This document shows, one piece after another, positions 1-5,483 of a DNA stretch of 5,986 nucleotides. This stretch comes from Flavobacterium sp. GTDB lineage: Bacteria; Bacteroidota; Bacteroidia; Flavobacteriales; Flavobacteriaceae. How positions within the stretch are numbered: the stretch's first letter is position 1; each line of letters begins with the position of its first letter. The position numbers were made by a program, and so were the translations under genes. The stretch spans positions 1 through 5,986 of the forward strand of contig JAGNPF010000105.1 in assembly GCA_017989775.1 (NCBI GenBank). The letters run 5' to 3'. The notes under the pieces are model-generated. The model was not told the origin of the DNA. It saw nothing but the letters and a program-made list of their open reading frames with translations, and made no database searches.

Positions 1-72
1 CAAGTAGATATCTATTTAATGGGTTCATCTAACCTTCCAACTAAAGAAGGTGGTGATTTGCCTGGTGTATAA
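1..72 (+). CDS. C-terminal end of an unidentified protein (partial)
   Basis: The first reading frame is open from the window edge and ends at TAA 70-72, giving 23 residues that finish with KEGGDLPGV. A strong hairpin terminator follows 21 bases later, which supports this being the true end of a gene. The tail is polar and glycine-rich, with no membrane segment and no T9SS-type ending. I do not recognise the family, and 23 residues are too few to assign a function. The start and most of the gene lie upstream of the window. Confidence 0.6.
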   Translation, partial: QVDIYLMGSSNLPTKEGGDLPGV

Positions 73-93
73 TAAAACAAGAAACTATTTTTC

Positions 94-127
94 AAAAGAC
101 CTTGATTGATTTCAAGGTCTTTTTTTT
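94..127 (+). terminator. Rho-independent terminator of the upstream partial gene
   Basis: A perfect 12-bp stem (94-105 pairing with 112-123) closes a 6-base loop and runs into eight consecutive T (120-127). The core is AAGACCTTGA against TCAAGGTCTT. It lies 21 bases after the stop codon at 70-72 and separates that gene from lysA. Confidence 0.9.
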
Positions 128-170
128 GTTTAAAAAACACCAATTACAACGATAAATGTTTAATACAAAA

Positions 171-190
171 CAATTTGTTACAATTTGTTA
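171..190 (+). repeat. Tandem 10-bp direct repeat upstream of lysA
   Basis: CAATTTGTTA occurs twice with no gap (171-180 and 181-190). Each copy carries a TTTG, the Bacteroidota -33 element, so the duplication offers two alternative -33 boxes for the lysA promoter. It could also be a regulator half-site pair or a chance slippage product; two copies alone do not decide this. Confidence 0.6.
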
Positions 191-203
191 GTTTTAAATT
201 TTG
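174..203 (+). promoter_or_regulatory. Candidate lysA promoter (Bacteroidota sigma type)
   Basis: TTTG at 174-177 and AAATTTTG at 196-203 (seven of eight matches to TAnnTTTG) are separated by 18 bases, within the 17-23 spacing known for the main Bacteroidota sigma factor. The predicted start of transcription is near 208-210, leaving a leader of about 25-45 bases depending on the true start codon. It sits just downstream of the upstream gene's terminator, where a promoter is expected. AT-rich gaps give such matches easily, so this is a prediction only. Confidence 0.45.
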
Positions 204-252
204 CCCTTGTGAGAATCAATAAAGAGTAATAAATTTGCCTAAAAATAGTATA

Positions 253-1473
253 ATGCAAGCGAAAGACCTAGTACAATTAGCCGAACAATTTGGAAGTCCA
301 TTATATGTCTATGATGCGGCCAAAATCCAGTCTCAATATAAAAGATTAACCAGCGCCTTTTCCAAAGTGGAAAAATTGCGCATCAACTATGCCATGAAGG
401 CCTTGTCCAACGTTGCCATTCTTCAATTGTTGAGAGAAATGGGCTCTTGCATCGATGCGGTTTCCATCCAGGAAGTTCAATTGGCATTGCACGCTGGATA
501 TTCTCCAGACCAAATCTTTTTCACGCCAAACGGTGTTTCTTTGGAAGAAATCGAGGAAGTATCGGCATTGGGTGTCCAAATCAACATTGACAACTTGTCG
601 ATATTGGAACAATTTGGAACCAAACATCCAAACGTTCCGGTTTGCATCCGAATCAATCCGCACGTAATGGCTGGTGGAAATGCCAACATTTCAGTGGGAC
701 ATATCGACAGTAAATTTGGAATTTCGGTTCATCAATTGCCGCATTTGGTTCGTATTGTCGAGAACACCAAAATGAAAATCGCGGGTATCCACATGCACAC
801 CGGTTCCGATATTTTGGACATTGAAGTGTTCTTGTATGCTGCCGAAATCTTGTTTGATGCCGCCAGAAACTTCAAGGATTTGGAATTCCTTGACTTTGGA
901 AGCGGATTCAAAGTACCTTACAAAAAAGACGATATCGAAACCGACATCGAAGAATTGGGCAGAAAACTATCCAAAAGATTCAATGCTTTCTGCAAAGAAT
1001 ACGGAAAAGATTTGACCTTGATTTTCGAACCGGGTAAATTCTTGGTGAGCGAAGCGGGTTATTTCTTGGCCAAAGTAAATGTGGTAAAACAAACCACTTC
1101 CACCGTTTTTGCTGGAATCGACAGCGGTTTCAACCACTTGATTCGACCAATGTTTTATGGTTCGCAACATTATATCGAAAACATTTCGAACCCTAAAGGA
1201 AAAGAGCGTTTCTACTCTGTTGTGGGCTACATTTGCGAAACCGATACTTTTGCCAACAACCGCAGAATCTCCGAAATCAATGAAGGTGATATTTTGTGTT
1301 TCAGAAATGCGGGAGCGTATTGCTTCTCGATGTCATCGAACTACAATTCAAGATACAAACCAGCCGAAGTATTGTGGATGAATGGCGAAGGTCATTTGAT
1401 ACGAGCACATGAAACTTTCGAGGATTTACTGAAAAATCAAATTCCATTGCCAGTGACAACTGCAGCGGTTTAA
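253..1473 (+). CDS. lysA: Diaminopimelate decarboxylase
   Basis: This cytoplasmic PLP enzyme converts meso-diaminopimelate to L-lysine and CO2, the last step of lysine biosynthesis. The 406-residue product has the fold type III order of motifs: the PLP Schiff-base lysine K49 in YAMKA, HMHTGSD at 180-186, the glycine-rich phosphate-binding segment GSGFKVPY at 216-223, EPGK at 259-262, RPMFYG at 298-303, the active-site C328-E329 of the partner subunit in CETD, and GAY at 354-356. Length is normal for the family. Two motifs differ from the textbook forms (GGG to GSG, EPGR to EPGK); I recall the same variants in other Bacteroidota enzymes, so they are probably lineage features. I chose ATG 253 because family similarity begins there (MQAKDL). 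An in-frame TTG at 235 would add six residues and has AAAGAG at 221-226, eight bases upstream. Terminators on both sides indicate a single-gene transcript. A carboxynorspermidine decarboxylase is less likely because of the length and the CETD and GAY motifs. Confidence 0.95.
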   Translation: MQAKDLVQLAEQFGSPLYVYDAAKIQSQYKRLTSAFSKVEKLRINYAMKALSNVAILQLLREMGSCIDAVSIQEVQLALHAGYSPDQIFFTPNGVSLEEIEEVSALGVQINIDNLSILEQFGTKHPNVPVCIRINPHVMAGGNANISVGHIDSKFGISVHQLPHLVRIVENTKMKIAGIHMHTGSDILDIEVFLYAAEILFDAARNFKDLEFLDFGSGFKVPYKKDDIETDIEELGRKLSKRFNAFCKEYGKDLTLIFEPGKFLVSEAGYFLAKVNVVKQTTSTVFAGIDSGFNHLIRPMFYGSQHYIENISNPKGKERFYSVVGYICETDTFANNRRISEINEGDILCFRNAGAYCFSMSSNYNSRYKPAEVLWMNGEGHLIRAHETFEDLLKNQIPLPVTTAAV

Positions 1474-1482
1474 TCAATAACG

Positions 1483-1519
1483 AATCCCTTTTCATGCAAA
1501 ACGAAAAGGGATTTTTTTT
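1483..1519 (+). terminator. Rho-independent terminator of lysA
   Basis: An 11-bp perfect stem (1483-1493 with 1503-1513, core AATCCCTTTTC) closes a 9-base loop and is followed by eight T (1512-1519). It begins ten bases after the lysA stop codon. Confidence 0.92.
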
Positions 1520-1651
1520 GGCTGCATACTGTCGAATGTTTCTAAAAACAATCATTTTCTTGTCGGCTGCAGTCATTTCAAAACATGAGTTTTATCATAT
1601 TTAATGGCTTTTAAATTAGCTAACTTCACATCGAACAATTATACACACAAA

Positions 1652-2377
1652 ATGAAAAAAATAATAATTTGCAGTGTTGCAGCCATCGTGGCGCTATTGG
1701 TTTTGGTTCAATGCAAACCCAACAATGAAAAACCAGAATCCATACAGGCAGAAGAAGCCGTCATGGAAAACATCGATTCACACGAAATCACCGTTAAAGA
1801 AGTTTTGAATGCCAATGCCTATACTTATCTTCTAGTAACCGAAGCCGAAAAAGAATATTGGATTGCCGTTCCAAAAACAGAGGTGACAATTGGAAAAACC
1901 TATACTTACGTAGGCGGAATGGAGATGAAAAAATTTGAAATCAAAGATTTGAAAAGAACTTTTGATTCCGTTTTTTTTGTGGAAGGATTGACCGACCCAA
2001 ACCCTCCGGCAGCGACTGAAACGACTTCAGAAGCACCAAAAGCAACTTCTTCAACCCAGTTGTCAAAAGGAATTACCTTGGCCAAAGGAGGCATTTCTCT
2101 ATTTGATTTATTCTCGACAAGAGACAAATTGGCTGGCAAAACCGTTATTTTGACCGGTAAAGTGGTGAAATTCATGCCGCAAATCATGAACAAAAACTGG
2201 ATTCATCTGCAAGACGGAACAAGCTACAACGGATTTAACGACATCACCATTACTTCTTTGGAAAAAATAAAAGTGGACGACATCGTTTCTCTAAAAGGAA
2301 CCGTGGTTTTGAATAAAGATTTGGGCTCCGGCTACAAATATGACATCCTGATTGAAGATGCCGTTCTCGTGAAATAA
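1652..2377 (+). CDS. Putative lipoprotein with two OB-fold-like domains
   Basis: The product has 241 residues. Residues 1-20 form a signal peptide (MKK, a hydrophobic stretch, then LVLVQ) ending at C21, so it is probably lipid-anchored; the residue before the cysteine is Q rather than the usual G, A or S. Two compact domains follow. Domain 1 (about 44-111) contains HEITVKEV, YTYLLV, EYWIAVP and GGMEMKKF. Domain 2 (about 147-241) contains GKVVKFMPQIM, KNWIHLQDGT, NDITITS and a closing GYKYDILIEDA. Residues 113-140 are a linker rich in P, T, S, A and E. Both domains look like small beta-barrels of the kind found in uncharacterised proteins, some named NrfJ after a gene near nitrite reductase clusters; this recall is from memory and no function follows from it. 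I see no catalytic residues. ATG 1652 is chosen over the in-frame ATG at 1604 because the signal peptide starts there; the 16 added residues would be polar and unlike an export signal. I found no good promoter match in 1520-1651. Confidence 0.8.
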   Translation: MKKIIICSVAAIVALLVLVQCKPNNEKPESIQAEEAVMENIDSHEITVKEVLNANAYTYLLVTEAEKEYWIAVPKTEVTIGKTYTYVGGMEMKKFEIKDLKRTFDSVFFVEGLTDPNPPAATETTSEAPKATSSTQLSKGITLAKGGISLFDLFSTRDKLAGKTVILTGKVVKFMPQIMNKNWIHLQDGTSYNGFNDITITSLEKIKVDDIVSLKGTVVLNKDLGSGYKYDILIEDAVLVK

Positions 2378-2403
2378 ACCAAGCATCGGTTTCATAAAAA
2401 TCA

Positions 2404-2444
2404 AAATCCCGTTTCAACCAAAAAATGAAATGGGATTTTTTTTT
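2404..2444 (+). terminator. Rho-independent terminator of the lipoprotein gene
   Basis: A 13-bp stem with one G-U pair (2404-2416 with 2426-2438, core ATCCCGTTTCA) closes a 9-base loop and leads into nine T (2436-2444). It begins 26 bases after the stop codon. Its base, AATCCC against GGGATT, resembles the lysA terminator. Confidence 0.9.
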
Positions 2445-2511
2445 GACTAAATCGTGATAAAATCAGGACATAAAAAGAAACCTGGAAACAAACAATCAGT
2501 CTTGTGCCTGA

Positions 2512-2523
2512 ATAAATATTTAT
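2512..2523. promoter_or_regulatory. AT-only perfect palindrome upstream of the phosphatase gene
   Basis: ATAAATATTTAT is a perfect 12-bp palindrome, 30 bases upstream of the candidate -7 box of the phosphatase gene, a position where a regulator could bind. It contains only A and T in a very AT-rich gap, so a chance origin is likely. It is too short and GC-poor for a terminator. Confidence 0.2.
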
Positions 2524-2553
2524 AATTTAACATTCCTCACACATAAGTTTTCA

Positions 2554-2561
2554 TACTTTTG
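2554..2561 (+). promoter_or_regulatory. Candidate -7 box of the alkaline phosphatase promoter
   Basis: TACTTTTG matches the Bacteroidota -7 consensus TAnnTTTG exactly and lies 31 bases before the ATG, predicting a leader of about 25 bases. No TTG or TTTG is found 17-23 bases upstream, so the -33 half is missing or degenerate. A weak -33 would fit a promoter that needs an activator, but that is inference. The leader before ATG 2593 has no Shine-Dalgarno sequence. Confidence 0.4.
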
Positions 2562-2592
2562 AAAAAAATATCAACCCAGCAAAACACGCACA

Positions 2593-4008
2593 ATGGAAAG
2601 ACGGAAATTCTTAAGAAACGGATCACTTTTTACGATAGGCGCCTCATTATTAAACCCTTTTGAAGGCTCAGCCAAAAATCTGGATTTAGATTCCATACAA
2701 AAAAACACCAAAGCCAAAAATATCATTGTGGTTGTAAGCGACGGTATGAGCATTGGTACCCTCAACATGACCGATCTCTATTTGAACCGAAAAACAGGAA
2801 AAGGCAGCAATTGGCTTCAACTGTATAAAGACAATCGAGTTTCCCGTGCCTTGATGGACATGGCTTCGGCTTCATCAATCGTCACCGATTCGGCTGCCGC
2901 AAGTTCGTCTTGGGGAAGCGGTTTCCGTGTAAAAAACGGTTCCTTGAATGTAGGCGTGAATGGCGAAGACTATTTGCCTATTTGGCAAAAATTCAAAAAA
3001 GCCGGAAAAATGGCCGGTTGCGTAACCACAGTTCCCATAACCCATGCAACGCCTGCTGGTTTTTGCATCTCCTCCAAAAGCCGCAACAGTCAAGAATCGA
3101 TTGCAGAAATGTATCTTGATTTGAAATTTGACATCATGATGGGCGGAGGAAATAATTATTTTTCGGCAGAAAGTCGAAAAGACAAACGCAACATGTACCA
3201 AGAGTTTTCAAGCAAAGGATTCAATGTGGTAAAAACAAGAAGCGAAATGCTTGCTGCCGACAACAGCAAACCTATTTTGGGCGTGTTTTATGACGACGGA
3301 CTTCCTTATTCCAAAGACAGGGAAAGCAGTAAAGAACTTACCGAAAAAATCCCAACCTTGGCAGAAATGGCGCAACGAGCCATTGACAAAATGAAAGACC
3401 ACCCAAAAGGTTTTGTGCTGCAAATCGAGGCCGGAAAAGTGGATTGGGCTGCTCACGGCAACGACATTGCAGGATTGATTTACGACCAAGTTGCCCATGA
3501 CGAAGCCGTAAAAGTGGCCATTGACTTTGCCGAAAAAGACAAAAACACTTTGGTCATCATTACCACGGATCACGGAAATGCCAATCCAGGTATCATCTAC
3601 GGCAAAGATGCCAACGACAATTTCGACTCTATCCAAAAATACAAACAAACCAACGACTGGATTCTGAACGGTATGGGAAAAGAAACTTCGGTAGCCCAAG
3701 CCATCGAGCGCGTGGAATATGCTACCGGTTTTGCCTTGAAAGAAGCGGAAGCCAAAGAAATTCTAGACTTTTATTCGGACATCAAAATGGAAGACGGGCT
3801 CTATAATCCCAAACATTTGCCTTTCAAAAAACTGTCCGAAATCCAAAAACAGCACAATTCGGTGGGCTGGATCAGTATGGATCACTCTGCCGATTACACG
3901 GAGTTGGCCCTATTTGGACCAGGAAGTCATTTGTTGAAATCATTTATCAAAAATACCGACTTGCATTATCTAATGTTGCAGGCTGCAGAGGTGGAAAACA
4001 AATTTTAG
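2593..4008 (+). CDS. Tat-exported alkaline phosphatase, PhoA family
   Basis: The enzyme hydrolyses phosphate monoesters outside the cytoplasm, releasing inorganic phosphate. The 471-residue product begins with a twin-arginine signal (ERRKFL at 2-7, hydrophobic stretch to about residue 22). By alignment to E. coli PhoA from memory, the catalytic and metal-binding residues are all present: D50 (D51), nucleophile S100 in VTDSAA (S102), T153 (T155), R164 (R166), E279 (E322), D284 (D327), H288 (H331), D326 and H327 (D369, H370) and H431 (H412). The third metal pocket differs: H151 replaces D153, W285 replaces K328, and A287 replaces D330. This His/Trp arrangement is known from the cold-active Antarctic TAB5 phosphatase. 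There is no T9SS tail and no lipobox, so a periplasmic location is most likely. The gene stands alone between a terminator upstream and a bidirectional one downstream. I see no clear Pho box. The enzyme class is secure; natural substrate and phosphate control are not visible. Confidence 0.93.
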   Translation: MERRKFLRNGSLFTIGASLLNPFEGSAKNLDLDSIQKNTKAKNIIVVVSDGMSIGTLNMTDLYLNRKTGKGSNWLQLYKDNRVSRALMDMASASSIVTDSAAASSSWGSGFRVKNGSLNVGVNGEDYLPIWQKFKKAGKMAGCVTTVPITHATPAGFCISSKSRNSQESIAEMYLDLKFDIMMGGGNNYFSAESRKDKRNMYQEFSSKGFNVVKTRSEMLAADNSKPILGVFYDDGLPYSKDRESSKELTEKIPTLAEMAQRAIDKMKDHPKGFVLQIEAGKVDWAAHGNDIAGLIYDQVAHDEAVKVAIDFAEKDKNTLVIITTDHGNANPGIIYGKDANDNFDSIQKYKQTNDWILNGMGKETSVAQAIERVEYATGFALKEAEAKEILDFYSDIKMEDGLYNPKHLPFKKLSEIQKQHNSVGWISMDHSADYTELALFGPGSHLLKSFIKNTDLHYLMLQAAEVENKF

Positions 4009-4020
4009 TACAAATTATCC

Positions 4021-4054
4021 AAAAAACAAAAAGTCGCTTTAGGGCGACTTTTTT
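4021..4054. terminator. Bidirectional terminator between convergent genes
   Basis: A perfect 10-bp stem (4028-4037 with 4044-4053, core AAGTCGC against GCGACTT) closes a 6-base loop. On the + strand it ends in six T (4049-4054) starting from the stem, 19 bases after the phosphatase stop. On the - strand the A-run at 4021-4032 supplies the U-tract, interrupted once at 4027, and the stem begins nine bases after the small secreted protein's stop at 4063. One hairpin can therefore serve both genes. Confidence 0.88.
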
Positions 4055-4062
4055 GTTGTGTT

Positions 4063-4479
4063 TCAGGAATGGTAATTGGAAATATTATAGACAATAATCC
4101 GATTGTCATAATTGATGTAAAGCTGCTTCCGATTATCCTGCTTTTTTCGGGTAATAATCGACAGCGTGCAATCTTCGCCATTATTGTCCTTGCAGGTAAA
4201 AGAATACATACTGTCGGTTTCATTTTCTTCTAAAGGAATATATTCGATAATTTCGAACAATTGAATCACTTCTGAGTAAACCACGATTCGGCTTTTGTCC
4301 GTGTCCAATGCCACCAAGATATTGACCAAACCCAAATCCGACCAATTTCCCCATTTCCCGTTTGGCTTTTTTTCCATGACGCTAAAACCGGAGGTTTTGA
4401 ATTTATAGGTTTGACCATAAGACTGGTTCAACCCCAATCCAAGGAAAGCCAGAACAATGAGTGTTTTTATTTTCGCCAT
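4063..4479 (-). CDS. Small secreted protein of unknown function
   Basis: The product has 138 residues. Residues 1-22 are a Sec signal peptide (MAKIK, then LIVLAFLGLGL, with likely cleavage after SYG-22, leaving an N-terminal Q). The mature part, about 116 residues, looks beta-rich: KWGNWSD at 42-48, RIVVYSE at 64-70, a pair of cysteines (C96 and C104) in FTCKDNNGEDC that could form a disulfide, and KQLYINYDN at 118-126. This pattern of W-x-x-W, IYS/VYS, two spaced cysteines and QLYI-Y resembles small uncharacterised exported proteins I recall from Flavobacterium genomes; I know no function for them. It follows the FabK-like gene on the same strand with a 44-base gap and no clear terminator between, so read-through is possible, but a -7 box in the gap suggests its own promoter. 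There is no T9SS sorting tail. Confidence 0.75.
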   Translation of the reverse strand: MAKIKTLIVLAFLGLGLNQSYGQTYKFKTSGFSVMEKKPNGKWGNWSDLGLVNILVALDTDKSRIVVYSEVIQLFEIIEYIPLEENETDSMYSFTCKDNNGEDCTLSIITRKKQDNRKQLYINYDNRIIVYNISNYHS

Positions 4480-4502
4480 TAGGTTTAAAATTTGTAGGTC
4501 TC

Positions 4503-4510
4503 CAAAAATA
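4503..4510 (-). promoter_or_regulatory. Candidate -7 box of the small secreted protein gene
   Basis: Read on the - strand, TATTTTTG matches TAnnTTTG exactly and ends 23 bases before the start codon at 4479, predicting a leader of about 17 bases. The expected -33 position falls at the end of the FabK-like gene and shows no TTTG. It is plausible as a weak or secondary promoter. Confidence 0.35.
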
Positions 4511-4523
4511 ATAAAATTACCTA

Positions 4524-5468
4524 TTAGAAATCGAATTTATTGACTTCTTTTCTGGCTTGTTCAAAATCGGCAATCATTTCCACAATAATTTCCGCAGCCG
4601 GTTTTACATCGTGAATCAACCCGGCAATCTGGCCAATTTCGAGTTCGCCCTCGTCCAAATCTCCTTCAAACATACCGTGCTTGGCTCTTGCCCTGCCCAA
4701 AAGTGCCGACAATTCCTCTTTCGTTGGACATTTGGAATACAATTCTTGAACGTCTTGGTAAAATTTATTCTTGATCAATCGAACGGGAGCCAATTCTTTC
4801 AGGGTAAGTTGCGTCCCTCCTTCTTGGGTTTCGATAATCTTGTTCTTGAAATTTTCGTGTGCCGATGATTCCACCGAAGCGGCAAAACGACTGCCCACTT
4901 GCACTCCATCGGCTCCAAGAACCATTGCGGCAAGCATTCCTCGGCCTGTGGCAATTCCTCCGGCGGCAATCAATGGAATCTTAATTTTTTCTTTCACCAT
5001 CGGAATCAAGGTCAAAGTGGTGGTTTCTTCTCTTCCGTTGTGTCCTCCGGCCTCAAATCCTTCGGCAACCACGGCATCGACTCCCGCTTCTTGCGCTTTC
5101 AAAGCAAAAGAGGAACTGCTGACCACGTGAACCACCGTTATTCCTTTTTCCTTCAAAAACGAAGTCCAGGTTTTTGGATTTCCTGCCGAGGTAAAAACAA
5201 TTTTCACTCCTTCTTCAACAATAATAGTCATGATTTCCTCGATATTGGGATACAACATGGGAACGTTTACCCCAAAAGGTTTATCGGTGGCTTTTTTGCA
5301 TTTCTGGATGTGTTCCCTCAAGACTTCGGGATACATCGAACCTGCGCCAATCAATCCCAATCCACCGGCATTGCTAACCGCACTGGCCAATTTATAACCG
5401 GAATTCCAAATCATTCCTGCTTGAATAATGGGATATTTAATTTTGAAAAGTTGGGTGATCTTATTCAT
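4524..5468 (-). CDS. FMN-dependent nitronate monooxygenase / FabK-type enoyl-ACP reductase
   Basis: This 314-residue cytoplasmic flavoprotein belongs to the 2-nitropropane dioxygenase-like TIM-barrel family. Visible motifs are PIIQAGM at 13-19 at the start of the barrel, SNAGGLGLIGAG at 32-43, KPFGVN at 63-68, EGFEAGGHNG at 136-145 with the family's active-site histidine H143, AAGGIATGRG at 168-177 and GADGVQVGSRF at 185-195 for FMN phosphate binding, and GQIAGLI at 279-285 near the end. Length, motif order and the closing GQIAGL motif resemble pneumococcal FabK (about 324 residues), which reduces enoyl-ACP in fatty acid synthesis. The same motifs occur in nitronate monooxygenases, which oxidise toxic alkyl nitronates, so I cannot choose between them. 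The start codon lies 15 bases after the stop of the upstream secreted protease, suggesting one transcript, with no obvious functional link. There is no Shine-Dalgarno site before the ATG. Confidence 0.88.
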   Translation of the reverse strand: MNKITQLFKIKYPIIQAGMIWNSGYKLASAVSNAGGLGLIGAGSMYPEVLREHIQKCKKATDKPFGVNVPMLYPNIEEIMTIIVEEGVKIVFTSAGNPKTWTSFLKEKGITVVHVVSSSSFALKAQEAGVDAVVAEGFEAGGHNGREETTTLTLIPMVKEKIKIPLIAAGGIATGRGMLAAMVLGADGVQVGSRFAASVESSAHENFKNKIIETQEGGTQLTLKELAPVRLIKNKFYQDVQELYSKCPTKEELSALLGRARAKHGMFEGDLDEGELEIGQIAGLIHDVKPAAEIIVEMIADFEQARKEVNKFDF

Positions 5469-5483
5469 TGGAGAGTTTGAATA

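Noticed and set aside
346..689. Minus-strand and alternative-frame open frames inside lysA
   Set aside because: They lie wholly within a strongly supported gene, encode low-complexity or unrecognisable peptides, and have no promoter or family features.
1520..1571. GGCTGCA occurring at 1520-1526 and 1565-1571
   Set aside because: A 7-base repeat across 45 bases is expected by chance and has no matching structure or flanking symmetry.
2390..2431. Alternative pairing of TTTCAT (2390-2395) with ATGAAA (2425-2430), suggesting an attenuator-like switch
   Set aside because: It lies after a stop codon, the alternative stem is only six AT-rich pairs, and the 13-bp terminator stem would win easily.
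2541..2565. Possible Pho box (TTTTCAT resembling CTGTCAT) before the phosphatase gene
   Set aside because: Only one half-site with five of seven matches is present, without a second half at 11-base spacing, and the binding site of Bacteroidota PhoB is not known to me well enough to judge.
3208..3699. 163-codon open frame antisense to the phosphatase gene
   Set aside because: Its residues mirror the phosphatase codons, with no recognisable domain; the + strand frame carries all the catalytic motifs.
4899..5480. 193-codon + strand open frame opposite the FabK-like gene
   Set aside because: The composition (rich in F, H, N, S and G) is typical of an antisense shadow, while the minus-strand frame shows clear FMN-binding motifs.
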